The notes under the pieces were generated by a model, which saw nothing but the letters and a program-made list of their open reading frames with translations, was not told the origin of the DNA and did not search any database. Both the position numbers and the translations under genes were made by a program. Shown piece by piece: positions 10,476 through 19,807 of a stretch of 64,000 nucleotides of DNA (position 1 is its first letter; each line of letters opens with the position of its first letter). This DNA comes from Megalobrama amblycephala. Its lineage: Eukaryota; Chordata; Actinopteri; Cypriniformes; Xenocyprididae. The stretch covers positions 49,827,691-49,891,690 of the forward strand of contig NC_063045.1 in NCBI RefSeq assembly GCF_018812025.1, written 5' to 3'.

Positions 10476-11550
10476 CTGCAGTCACACACAAACACACATA
10501 TAGACACCTCAGTCATTACAGCTGGCAAACATAGTGACTGTCACACTGGAAGTGCCTAACACAACGTAACAACAGAGTCTGTGAACACTGTCAGAATATT
10601 CACTAACCACAAACCAATCAGTTGCGAGCTCAAGACTGCAGCAACAGTTAAAGGGGCAAGTTTCCTTTATTTACTTATTTTTGTAAGGGTTATTTTAAAA
10701 GAACAAATCTGCATATACGTATGGTTAGAAACGTAACTAGTCAGCCTGAGACCACAAACTGAAAAAACTAAAACATGTAACATAAAATTTCATAGTAATC
10801 AGTTTATGCTTTTTGTAAATGACTCTTCTTTATTTCAGAGAGATGGGAAAATAAGTGTCAGGAGTAGTTCTGCAGCATGTCAAAAACAGGTACCGGGTAT
10901 CTGTCATATGAAAACGTGACATGCCATATCGGATGCTTGCAGTGTAGACAGCTCCAATATGCTTACAATATGCACAATATTTAGTTATGCTGTATCACAA
11001 CATGCAGAAACACATTCATTCTTTGCATAATAACTTGACAGAAATATTGCACATACTTGTTAAGCCATTCAATGAAACAAGTGCCTTTTGACTACAGAAA
11101 AGTGATTTTCAAGGGAATGTCTAATTTAAACTAACATAGTGCCATCTCAACCTACATTAATAAAAATGAATATGTTAGGATATTCTTAACTGTTCCTTGT
11201 TATTAAGGGTTTGGCCTCCTGACATTAGCATTTAAGAATGACTTTTCTATATATAAAAAAAGGAAAATATTAAAAGAAACAGAAAATAAATTCTGTCTGT
11301 TTTTATTAGTTTATAAGCTAGACATTAAATATTAGCAAACATGAAAAGATCCTTTAAAATGGGCTTGTCAAAGCTCAAAATGATGTCACTTCTTGTTCAT
11401 TATGTCATTTTAAATAAATAAAAAGTTATTTTGAGGTAAATAAATGTGACGGGAATGAAAATTCAGATAAAAATACAGATAAATGATTTATTTTTTAATT
11501 AAAATAATGATTTAAATAAATGTGATTGATCTAGAGTGAATTGGAAAAAA

Positions 11551-11555
<5 letters not shown>
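10476..11555. other. Intron 5, no gene
   Basis: A+T-rich sequence with no coding signal, no inverted termini and no long tandem repeat that I can identify. Confidence 0.4.

Positions 11556-11582
<27 letters not shown>
11556..11582. repeat. (TA)n microsatellite
   Basis: A run of about 13 TA units preceded by an A-tract, about 40 bases downstream of the alcam exon 5 donor. Confidence 0.95.
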
Positions 11583-11623
11583 CTTCATTCTTCTTTTATG
11601 TAATGACTGTGATATGAACTCAC

Positions 11624-11711
11624 TCTTGTTGTCATTCTCCAGGGGCTGGCTGTTCTTCATCCAGATGAGATATGCTGCTGGGTTGGCACTCTCCACCACA
11701 CATTCCCCCAG
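11624..11711 (-). CDS. alcama: alcam exon 5 (presumed): V2 B to C strands
   Basis: An 88-base exon reading [20 protein letters not shown] and then SQPLENDNK plus one base. It contributes the B-strand cysteine (GEC) and the C-strand tryptophan (LIW) of the second V domain. The acceptor is GTGTGTTAG above 11711. The donor is AAGA|GTGAGTTC below 11624. It enters in phase 0 and leaves in phase 1. The last whole codons are Asn-Lys, and the codon split with exon 6 becomes Thr, so an N-K-T glycosylation sequon is assembled only after splicing. A (TA)n run with an adjacent A-tract lies only about 40 bases beyond the donor, inside the intron. Confidence 0.93.
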
Positions 11712-12840
11712 CTAACACACAAACACACAGCCAGAAAAAGAAAAAAAAACCAATGCATCTGCTTTAGTGACTATATCGAAACTTCTCATCAGTAAAAATT
11801 TGGATGAGTTTCAAGTCTGAAACACTTTCGGTTCCGCCTGTGTCAGACAGCTATTTATAGACCTGTGACACATAGTATCACATTAGATTGTCACATGATG
11901 TTGTCTACCAAACTCAACATGATTTGAAAGTGTTGTGACTCTGGGACTCATTTCCTTGGGACTTTCCCTAATGAAGGTTCATGACCTTCCAGGTACTTTT
12001 ATCCCACTGCTGCTGTACTTCTAGTGGGTAAGTCCTGGGGTGGCCCAGGGAAGATACCTTTATATATACAGTATAATGACATCATCTGTATGAGCTAAAG
12101 TGGGCAGGGTTTTTACTCTACAGTTGTGATACAGGTCTCTTATTTCCTCACTTTCTTTTTCTCGCCCTTTTCCTTCTCTCTGGTTGAGTAAAAACACTGC
12201 TAGAGGCCGAAGAGGCCCTGCATTAATAACACGCTGACAGGATCACATGCTGACGAGCTATCTGCCCCAGGATAGAGAGATCAGCAGAAAGAGAGAAGGG
12301 TAATAATGGCAGGGAAGCAGAAGCAGACAGCAGGATGATGCATGTGCTCAGGTGTTCAGGGTGGCGTGAGAAATCCAAGATTTTAGAGGAACCACGAATA
12401 AGGGGGAGATGAGGTAGGGGAAATCACCGTACTGTGATTCCGATCTCCGTTAACACACCGGACCCTCCTCAGGAACCGGACGATGATACATCACCTCTCA
12501 AGTGTAGAGTGCTGCCTGAAGCCTGTAGTTTTCATTGAGCCGTGGAACAGAGCAGCTGTGACTAAGCACTTTCCTTCCTGGACTCTCTGGGGGATTCACT
12601 AAGAATGAATTCTGCCCACTAATGGCGTGGTTTATTTGCACATGCTTTATGCAAACAATTTACGGATTTCCGTTTCATTACTAATTCTTTTAGTATGACC
12701 TACAGTATTTATTAATACTTTTATTTTTGATGTTATTTTAGATGCTGCACACAAAAGCTTCACAAAAAACAGTCAGGAACATCACTGATTTACATCTCTT
12801 GAGCCTTCAATCCGTGAATACCATATATCACAGTAAGTTG
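11712..12840. other. Intron 4 (3' part), unique-looking
   Basis: No coding signal and no clear repeat. Composition is more balanced than in neighbouring intron segments, especially 12170-12600. It could hold regulatory sequence, but nothing specific is visible. Confidence 0.35.
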
Positions 12841-14095
12841 TAAGAGACTAAAAAGAGTAAAATCATAAGAGTCATTAGTTCAAGAATCTATTGGACTGCT
12901 GCTTGCACTGTATTCTTTTACTATACTACTCATAAGAGTTATTCGTCTGGGAATCATGCCACACTGGTCATGCTGTATGTTTTTGTTTTACTAAAAACTT
13001 TTGAGAATCAGTCAGACTGCACTGCTTGTGCTCTATGGTTTTGATTCACCAAAAAGAACTTGACTCAATAGAGTCATTAAAGGGATAGTTCATTTAAAAC
13101 AGTTCATGTGACTACCAGCAGTTCAACCTTAATGTTATGAAGCGACGAGAATACTTTTTGTGCACCAAAAAAACAAAATAACCGCTTTATTCAACAATTT
13201 CTAGTGAAGGGCGATTTCAAAACAGTGCTTCATCAAGCTTCAAAGCTTTATGAATCTTTTGTTTCGAATCAGTGGTTCGGAGCATGTATCAAACGATCTC
13301 AAACTGCCAAAGTCACATGATTTCAGTAAACAAAGCTTCGTTACGTCATAACCGTTTTGAAATTTCAATGATTCACGTGACTTTGGCAGTTTGATACACG
13401 ATTCGAAACAAAAGATTTGTAAAGCTTCAAAGCTTCATGAAGCATCACTCTTCACTAGATATTGTTGAATAAAGTCGTTATTTTGTTTTTTTGGCACACA
13501 AAAAGTATTCTCGTCGCTTCATAACATTAAGGTTGAACCACTATAGTCACATGAACTCTTTTAAATATGTTTTTAGTACCTTTCTGGATGTTTGAATGTC
13601 TAAATTAACTTGCTGTCAATGCAGGCCTCATGAGCCATCGGATTTGATCAAAAATATCTTAATTTATGTTCCGAAGATGAACGAAGGTCTTAAGGGTGTA
13701 GAACGACATGAGGGTGGGTAATTAAAGACAGAATTTTCATTTTTTGGTGAACTAACCCTATAATTTGCAAATCAGACTACACTGGTCATGCTTTTTGATT
13801 CACTAAAAGAACTGGCTCATGTGAGTCATTCATTTGGGAATCAGACTACAATAGTCATGCTATGTAGTCTGTTTCATGAACAAATTATTTTTGAGATTCA
13901 CATTTTGGGATTTATATGTGAATCAGACTACACTGGTTGCACTTTTTTTTGTTATTCTTATGAGAAGGTTCTTTTAGTCAATCAAAAACATGCTAAAACA
14001 ATTTTAAAAAAAAGGCTCATAACAGTCAATAGTTTGAGAAATGGACTACACTGGTTGTGCTGTTTGTTTTTGATTCAACATGCTTTTATGTGACT
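12840..14095. repeat. Degenerate tandem repeat array interrupted by a foldback element
   Basis: A loosely conserved unit of roughly 80-100 bases, containing variants of GAATCAGACTACACTGG, GATTCACTAAAAGAACT and GAGTCATT, recurs several times from 12840 to 13080 and again from 13767 to 14085. The foldback element at 13083-13757 splits the array. Shorter, inverted stretches of the same unit occur near 36530-36770, 40200-40400 and 44105-44260. Confidence 0.65.
13083..13757. mobile_element. Foldback non-autonomous DNA transposon
   Basis: Arms at about 13100-13345 and 13346-13560 are near-reverse complements (for example AACCTTAATGTTATGAAGCG against its complement near 13520). The ends read AAAGGGATAGTTCA and GTGAACTAACCCT. 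The right tail (13560-13757) has no left partner here, so the left end is deleted. Same family as 27638-28336 and, at the termini only, 41772-42551. Confidence 0.8.
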
Positions 14096-15130
14096 ACAGA
14101 ATTGCTCCACCTCTGCGATCCAGATAAAATCCCAAAAGATCTTAAAGATCCAAATCAGATTAAGATCAGCAATATATATGACTGTCCTTGACCTTTTCAT
14201 GAATAACTGCTACCATGATAAAAGGAAAATGTACATAAACATCTTTTCTTTTTCTTTTTTCTTTTCTTTTTTTTTTTTTTTTTTTTGCAAAAGTGGTGCA
14301 CCTATTAAATGTTTTCACCCATCTCATTATAATTCCCTCTTTCCAAAGACCTTCAGCCAGAGATGTGCATGTTTTCAAGACAAGTAGCTATTTTAAATGT
14401 TATATATTCAGAGGAGGCGCTCTTTCTTCCGTGCCCTTCCCCTCTCTCTGTCTAAGCAAGTCTCGGCACTTTGAACATGACAAACCTCAGTGGGTGGCCA
14501 CGGAAAAAGCAGCCCCATACCGCTGTATACACAACACTAGCCTTCCCCACCCCACACCTCCGCCTCAGCCAGACTCTAAGATCCTAGCATTCTGAACTAC
14601 ATTAAAAAAAGAGAGAGAGATAGAGGGAGAAAATGAAAAATAACGACCCCCAGCTCCATTTACAAACACCAGTCATAAGGACTGCGTGGGATGCCTTGTA
14701 CGTGCTCCAAGTAGTTCAAATCAAAGCTCCTTCCTCTTCACATGCAGCCGAATAATATTACTATCCTCCTGTGTTTGAGATGCAAACTCTACACAACATA
14801 AAAGTGGCTGTTTCCTGTGTAGCCGTGGGTGACAATCGTTCGAGTACTGCCTAAATCAGGTGTGTACGCCCCACAGACGCGTTCGCTGATGTCCGTATCA
14901 TTAGTGCCGTCTTTGAGCCACCTCTGACTGTGATAACAGCAGGTGAGTGTCAATGTTGACACTACTGGAGAGGCATGCTGGGTAATGAAAACAAAGGCAC
15001 AGGGTTTGATCCTGCACATTGTTAGTATCCTTGCTGTTTTGTGTACTGGAGAAAACACCATCTACTGGCAACGACAGCAGCAGCAGAAACTCTGGCTCTT
15101 AAAGGGAAAAGTTTAAAGACAACGACTCAC
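14096..15130. other. Intron 4 (5' part), no gene
   Basis: Contains a pyrimidine tract of about 40 bases (14246-14286, ending in poly-T) and otherwise unique-looking sequence. Small open frames on both strands lack any recognisable domain. Confidence 0.4.
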
Positions 15131-15195
15131 CTGTGTCAGCTTGCCATTTTCCAGTTCTTTCGCTTTGTTTTTGATTACAGGGGCTGATGGTTTTT
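15131..15195 (-). CDS. alcama: alcam exon 4 (presumed): V1-V2 linker and start of V2
   Basis: A small 65-base exon encoding the second half of a lysine codon and then [20 protein letters not shown] followed by Q. This is the start of the second V-type Ig domain, immediately after the V1-V2 linker. The acceptor is TTATTGCAG above 15195 and the donor is ACACAG|GTGAGTCG below 15131. It enters in phase 1 and leaves in phase 0. At 22 codons it is easily missed by gene finders. It is recognised here because it bridges the phase of exons 3 and 5 exactly and because the peptide is characteristic of fish ALCAM. It is flanked by introns of 2775 and 3419 bases that are rich in repeats. Confidence 0.93.
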
Positions 15196-15435
15196 CTGCA
15201 ATAAGAGATCAAGCATCGTATCAGACTATGATATGAATACTGTCAACATAATGCATATTTTTCTGTTTGCATAGAATGTGGGTAGTTACTGTTTAGTAAA
15301 CTTTTTTTCATCTGGATTCTACATTTTAAAAAAGAATATATTTAATTTACATTTAATTAATAATACACATTTTTTCATTTTACATTTTCTAATAAAACGT
15401 GTCTATAAATGTCTTTTTTTTTTTTTTTTTTAAAT

Positions 15436-15436
<1 letters not shown>
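15196..15436. other. Start of intron 3, AT-rich
   Basis: Only AT-rich sequence and a poly-T tract at 15413-15431 are seen. Confidence 0.4.

Positions 15437-15502
<66 letters not shown>
15437..15502. repeat. (CA)n microsatellite, about 33 units
   Basis: An uninterrupted 66-base CA run, likely polymorphic. It directly abuts the dispersed repeat at 15503-15725. Confidence 0.97.
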
Positions 15503-15504
<2 letters not shown>

Positions 15505-15743
15505 CTGGTAAACCCTATGTTATGGGGACAAAAATGTCCCCACAAAGATGGCAATATATCAAAAATCCTTGTCTTCGTGGGGATATTTTATGGTCCCCAT
15601 GAGGAAAACAGCTTATAAATCACACAAGGGATGTTTTTTTTTCTGTGATGTGTAGGGTTAGGGGATAGAATATACAGTTTGTTTGTTTGTTCATATCATT
15701 ATGTCCCCATAAAAAATGGAAACACGTGTGTGTGTGTGTGTGT
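15503..15743. repeat. Dispersed repeat bounded by CA and TG tracts
   Basis: Contains TTATGGGGACAAAAATGTCC, then TCCCCACAAAGATG and later TTATGTCCCCATAAAAAATG, all suggesting internal dyad symmetry around TGGGGACA. The right side ends in a (GT)n run at 15726-15743, so the unit is bracketed by inverted dinucleotide tracts. The family resembles one common in teleost introns; not classified. Confidence 0.6.
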
Positions 15744-16079
15744 ATAATGTACATATAATGTTTAAGTAAGTAAAGATACTGCTTGAAATTACATATCAAC
15801 TACCCAGACCACCTACTTTTTTCACTAAAATATGCATTATAGTTACAACCAGAGCACACTGTGACCAATATTGTATCCCAAAATTCAATGCCCTCCACTT
15901 GGCCTTCCATTTACAGTGTGACAAATGCATTGGAAGCAATATCAACCACAAGTTTTAACTCCTTTGGATGAAAGTTAAAAACAATTTTTTTTTTTTTTTA
16001 CACAAAATTGAATTTAGTAATAACTTTTAGTGATAACTGCATGCCATTCACTGAATATTATATTATATGAATTTAATAT
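15744..16079. other. Intron 3, no gene
   Basis: A+T-rich sequence between two repeats, with no coding signal and no recognisable repeat. Confidence 0.35.
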
Positions 16080-16097
16080 TATATATATATATATATA

Positions 16098-16367
16098 TAC
16101 TGCCCTACAAAGCAAAAAGGCAGTAACTACGCAGAGTGCAGAACTGAGAAAAATGACTTAAAAGTTATCCTGTCATCCAGCTAAGTAGTTGTAGGTAGAT
16201 TATTGGACATGTTGCTGTTATGTTACTTTATATTAGCTTATTCTTTGTACATATCAATCCTCATATTTAATTTGTCACATAACAAAGGATGCCTTGAATG
16301 TCATGAAAATGACAATAACTAATTTTTGACCAAAAATGCAGTTACTGCCTTTTTGCTTTGTAGGGCA

Positions 16368-16370
<3 letters not shown>
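16098..16370. mobile_element. MITE inside a TA microsatellite, 31-bp perfect TIRs
   Basis: Left end 16098-16128 (starting TACTGCCCTACAAAGCAAAA) is the exact reverse complement of 16340-16370. The 273-base unit sits inside a TA tract (16080-16099 and 16369-16438), consistent with TA target duplication as in Tc1/mariner-type elements. There is no coding frame. Confidence 0.88.

Positions 16371-16438
<68 letters not shown>
16369..16438. repeat. (TA)n microsatellite, about 35 units
   Basis: An uninterrupted 70-base TA run between two transposons. Such tracts are prone to length change and misassembly. Confidence 0.96.
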
Positions 16439-16446
<8 letters not shown>

Positions 16447-16448
<2 letters not shown>

Positions 16449-17673
16449 GTGGCCTGAAAAAGTATGAGAACCACTTGCAGAATCTGGGAAAATGTGAATA
16501 ATTTTAACAAAATAAGAGAGATTTTTGTTATTTTATTTTTGTTATTTTTTATTTAGTACTGTCCTGAAAAATATATTTTACATAAAAGATGTTTACATAC
16601 AGTCCACAAGACAAAAATAGCTAAATTTATCAAAATAACCCCGTTCAAAAGTTTGGGAACCATTGATTCTTAATACTGTGGTTACCTGGATGATCTACGA
16701 CTGTTGTTTTTGTTTTGTGATGGTTGTCCATGAGTCCCTTGTTTGTCCTGAGCAGTTAAACTGATCTCTGTTCTTCAGAAAAATCCTTCAGGTCCTGCCA
16801 ATTCTTCAGTTTTCAAGGATTTTTTTGCATATTTGAACCCTTTCCAGCAGTGACTGAATGATTTTGAGATCCGTCTTTTTCACACAATTGAGGGACTCAA
16901 ACACAACTATTAAAAAAGGTTCAAACATTCACTTCTGCTCCAGAAGAAAACATGATGCATTGAGAGCAGGGGGGTGGAAACTTTTGAACTTTTTCATATT
17001 TTGTTGAAATATCTTTTTTGTTTTGTTTTTCATATAGTACTGCCCTTTGGAAGCAACAGAAGGTACTTGCATGTTTCCCGGAAGACAGATTAGGTATAAT
17101 TTACCTTGATCTTCAAATTCAAAAGGTTTTCACCCCCTGGCTCTTAATGCATCGTGTTTTCTTCTGGATCATCAGTGAATGTTTGAACCTTTTTTAATAG
17201 TTGTGTTTGAGTCCCTCAATTGTCCTCAGTGTGAAAAGATGGATCTCAAAATCATAAAGTCACTGCTGGAAAAGGTTCAAATATGCAAAAAAATCCTTGA
17301 AAACTGAAGAATTTGCAGGACCTGAAGGATTTATCTGAAGAACAGAGCTCAGTTTAACTGCTCAGAACAAACAAGAGATTCATGAACAACCATCACAAAA
17401 CAAAAAAACAGTCGTAGATCATCTACAGTAGGTAACCACACACAGTATTAAGAACCAGAGGTTCCCAAACTTTTGAACAGGGTTATTTTAATAAATTCAG
17501 CTATTTTTTTTGTCTTCTGGACTTTATGTAAACATCTTTTATGTAAAATATCTTATTCAGGACAGTACTAAATAAAAAATAACATGCATTTTGTATGATC
17601 TCTTATTTTGTTAAAATTATTCACATTTTCCCAGATTCTGCAAGTGGTTCCCATTGTTTTTCATGCAACTGTA
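16447..17673. mobile_element. Foldback Tc1/mariner-like element, arms about 540 bp
   Basis: Left arm about 16447-16982 and right arm about 17126-17673 are near-reverse complements. Examples are ACCACTTGCAGAATCTGGGA near 16470 against its complement near 17630, and GGACTCAAACACAACTATTA near 16893 against its complement near 17195. The outer ends CAGTGGCCTG and CAACTGTA next to TATA tracts fit TA-targeted insertion. The centre (16983-17125) is unpaired and noncoding. Confidence 0.82.
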
Positions 17674-17970
17674 TATATGTATGCACACCAGAGAACAGCC
17701 AATCTTTCTGATTTTGGAATACACTGGGCAATATCAATATCATATCTCTGATATATCTCTAAAAGCATGCAAGCATATCAAAGGCTACACACATGTTATT
17801 CTCTCCCTTATCTAACATCTCCACACCCACTTTCCAATACAATTTGAGATCTGACGCTTACATTCGGTTTCATCATATACCAAAACAGTGCTTGAATAAT
17901 CTTATTCCCCTCTCTGATTTGCTCTTATTTATTAATATTTTGTGTGAGTGTGTATTTTATGTATACTCAC
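17674..17970. other. Intron 3 next to exon 3 donor
   Basis: Short unique-looking stretch; no feature recognised. Confidence 0.35.
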
Positions 17971-18190
17971 TGTAAACTTTCACTTCCACAGAGTACTCTT
18001 CCAGGTTGGTTAAAGACACCACCATGCAGGTGAAAATTCTCTGGTCGGCCAGAGAGCCCTGGGCGATCAGCAGGCTGGAGTTGGTGGCGATGCTAACTCT
18101 ACTTTTGTAGCCGTCAGTGGCGGACACGGTTGCCTGGTCTTTGGCAGCCTGCTTCACGAGTAGATCCCCGTTAGTGCCGTCATCTTTCAC
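17971..18190 (-). CDS. alcama: alcam exon 3 (presumed): C-terminal half of V1 Ig domain
   Basis: This 220-base exon starts [14 protein letters not shown] and ends YSVEVKVY plus one base. It completes V1: the F-strand cysteine sits in the motif RIFTCMVV, where ALCAM has Phe in place of the usual Tyr, and an N-glycosylation sequon (NSS) lies about 17 residues before it in the segment [12 protein letters not shown]. The acceptor is CTCGTTCAG above 18190. The donor is TACA|GTGAGTATAC below 17971. It enters in phase 0 and leaves in phase 1. It is separated from exon 2 by a short 177-base intron, so both halves of V1 sit close together, while the next intron is 2775 bases. The reading frame is open throughout and no residue normally needed for the V-set fold is missing. 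Confidence 0.95.
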
Positions 18191-18367
18191 CTGAACGAGA
18201 TAGAAGGGCCGTTAGCACACCGACAAACACACATTTAGCACCTATAGAGATTAAATTAGAATCAATATGACGGTGAGAGTAGCTGTATATTGCTTGGCTA
18301 CCCAGACAGGCTAGCAGGGCAGAGTAACGGCCCAGATGCTTAGTAGGATAGAAAAAGTAACACTCAC

Positions 18368-18474
18368 ATATTTCCATTTGGTGAAAATAAGGCCATCTGG
18401 CTTGTTATTTCCATTGTTGCATGGCACTTCAATGGTCTCACCGTACAGACCTATAACTGTCTGCAAGCAGCTCC
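18368..18474 (-). CDS. alcama: alcam exon 2 (presumed): N-terminal half of V1 Ig domain
   Basis: This 107-base exon encodes [18 protein letters not shown] and continues to FTKWKY (35 whole codons). It supplies the B-strand cysteine (in EVPC) and the C-strand tryptophan (in KWKY) of the membrane-distal V-type Ig domain, the domain responsible for homophilic binding in ALCAM. The acceptor is the TTTTCCAG just above 18474. The donor is TAT|GTGAGTG just below 18368. It enters in phase 1 (two bases complete a glycine codon) and leaves in phase 0. The missing upstream partner must therefore be a signal-peptide exon ending in phase 1, as in ALCAM genes generally. A second AG lies inside the exon (TTGCAG), but using it would remove the first residues and break phase. 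The call as exon 2 is inferred from known ALCAM gene structure; nothing resembling exon 1 was found above this point. Confidence 0.93.
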
Positions 18475-19729
18475 CTGGAAAATACAAGACAAGAACATCC
18501 TGTTTTAGATGCAGGGTTGGTATCAAACAGAGCGGCTGTGAAGCATCGGCAGAAATTACTGTCAAATGCGACACGCACGCGTACACAAACATCAGGGCAT
18601 TATCTCCACTCTGAAACAGCGCAACAAGAAATGGGAGGGAGGATAGGTCTTGTTTTGATTATTCCCAAAACATGTGCACGTTATGCATCTTAATTTTAAA
18701 TTAGACGCGTTCGCGGAATCTGAAAAAACAAAAGCACGTTCAACGCAAGGCCACCGATGAGTTACGTTCATGCAGCATTTTTTCAATAAATAACCAGTCT
18801 GAAATGTTCTCATGGGAAGTGAGTGCATGCATGTATGCATAATTGTCTGCACATTAGCATGTGCATTTAGGCAAGGAATGAAATAACAGACGTGGAAGCT
18901 GAACATTGTCATCTGGAATGATAGATTGCATGCCATCATTCCTCTGCCGACACGACAACGTTGTTTGTCACTTGAGCCGGTGAGCTCTGTAAACATCCTA
19001 CTGTCTTACGCAGATAACCGCTGACAATCAGCGACAGTCGATCATAGTCTGGAGTGCAAAAAGAGTTGGCATCGTGACATGAAACAGCTGGTATTTTTTT
19101 GCGCAATAACACGCTGAACCTATCCTCAGAGTGTTAAGCAAAACTTAGCACTTAAAGATTACAGGGCCCTTTATTAATGCCTGGTGAGGTTGTCATAGCA
19201 ATGTGGCCCCATGTTCAGTGGCACGGTGGATTTAGGTAAAGCAGTATAGGGGGTTGAAAGGTCAGGGCTGAAGGGACTTCACGGTCCGCCCACTTCCATC
19301 AGCGCCCCATCTCCAAGAGAGACTATTCAAAGAGCTTGAACAACGAAGGTTCAAATTGTGGTCAAACCGAAGACGCTAGCTGTAGGCAACCGCTCTTCCG
19401 CACACAGTCAGCCTTGTCTCCAGGGCAATCGTTTCCCATATTCGCAACTTTTCATTGTGATAGCAGTTTTAATATTGACTCAGAGGCTGCAATGCAGAGG
19501 ATAAAAGAGCTGATAAGCAGAAACTACATCGATATAGACACACTCTAGAAAACACATACACACTCACACCAATTCAGCAGAACAGGTCATTTTGAACCAC
19601 TGAATATGGACTAATCTGCACAGAGACTAAATTTCACAACCTCACTCTGGATACCGGAATACTGCCATTAAACAAGCAATCAATAGGCACACAATGACCG
19701 ATGTGTTGGCTAAAGTAACATTTCGCACA
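18475..19729. other. Start of the long upstream intron, unique-looking
   Basis: No repeat or exon recognised. The 134-codon open frame at 18592-18996 (minus) has no signal peptide, no domain and no splice context and is treated as chance. The tract 19260-19560 is of balanced composition and unexplained. Confidence 0.35.
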
Positions 19730-19807
19730 AAAAAAATGTTTTTTTCCAAACCTGTATGCTATTACTTGTTCTGTTGAACACCAAAGGAAATACGAAATAA
19801 AGTTTTT

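Larger units (their letters stand above)
6953..18474 (-). other. alcama: alcam (CD166/neurolin) partial gene: seven internal exons
   Basis: Seven minus-strand exons join in phase into 912 bases (304 codons) without a stop. The product is the N-terminal three Ig-like domains of activated leukocyte cell adhesion molecule, a type I membrane protein that mediates homophilic and CD6-type heterophilic adhesion and, in fish, axon fasciculation and retinal axon growth (known for the family). Seen directly: paired Ig cysteines in each domain, consensus GT/AG splice sites on every internal boundary, and 1-0, 0-1, 1-0, 0-1, 1-1, 1-0, 0-1 phases, so each Ig domain is bounded by phase-1 introns. N-glycosylation sequons are visible in V1 (NSS), V2 (NKT, created across an exon junction) and C2-1 (NVT). 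The signal peptide exon, the last two C2 domains, the transmembrane segment and the cytoplasmic tail are outside the window. Assignment to alcama rather than alcamb is from remembered similarity to fish neurolin and is less certain than the ALCAM call. Confidence 0.93.

Noticed and set aside
15409..15618. Open frame with a Thr-His repeat
   Set aside because: Translation of the CA microsatellite.
16319..16510. Open frame with a Tyr-Ile repeat
   Set aside because: Translation of the TA microsatellite.
18592..18996. 134-codon minus-strand open frame upstream of exon 2, considered as the alcam signal-peptide exon
   Set aside because: No hydrophobic leader with a cleavage site followed by a phase-1 donor; the peptide is Cys/His-rich without a recognisable motif.
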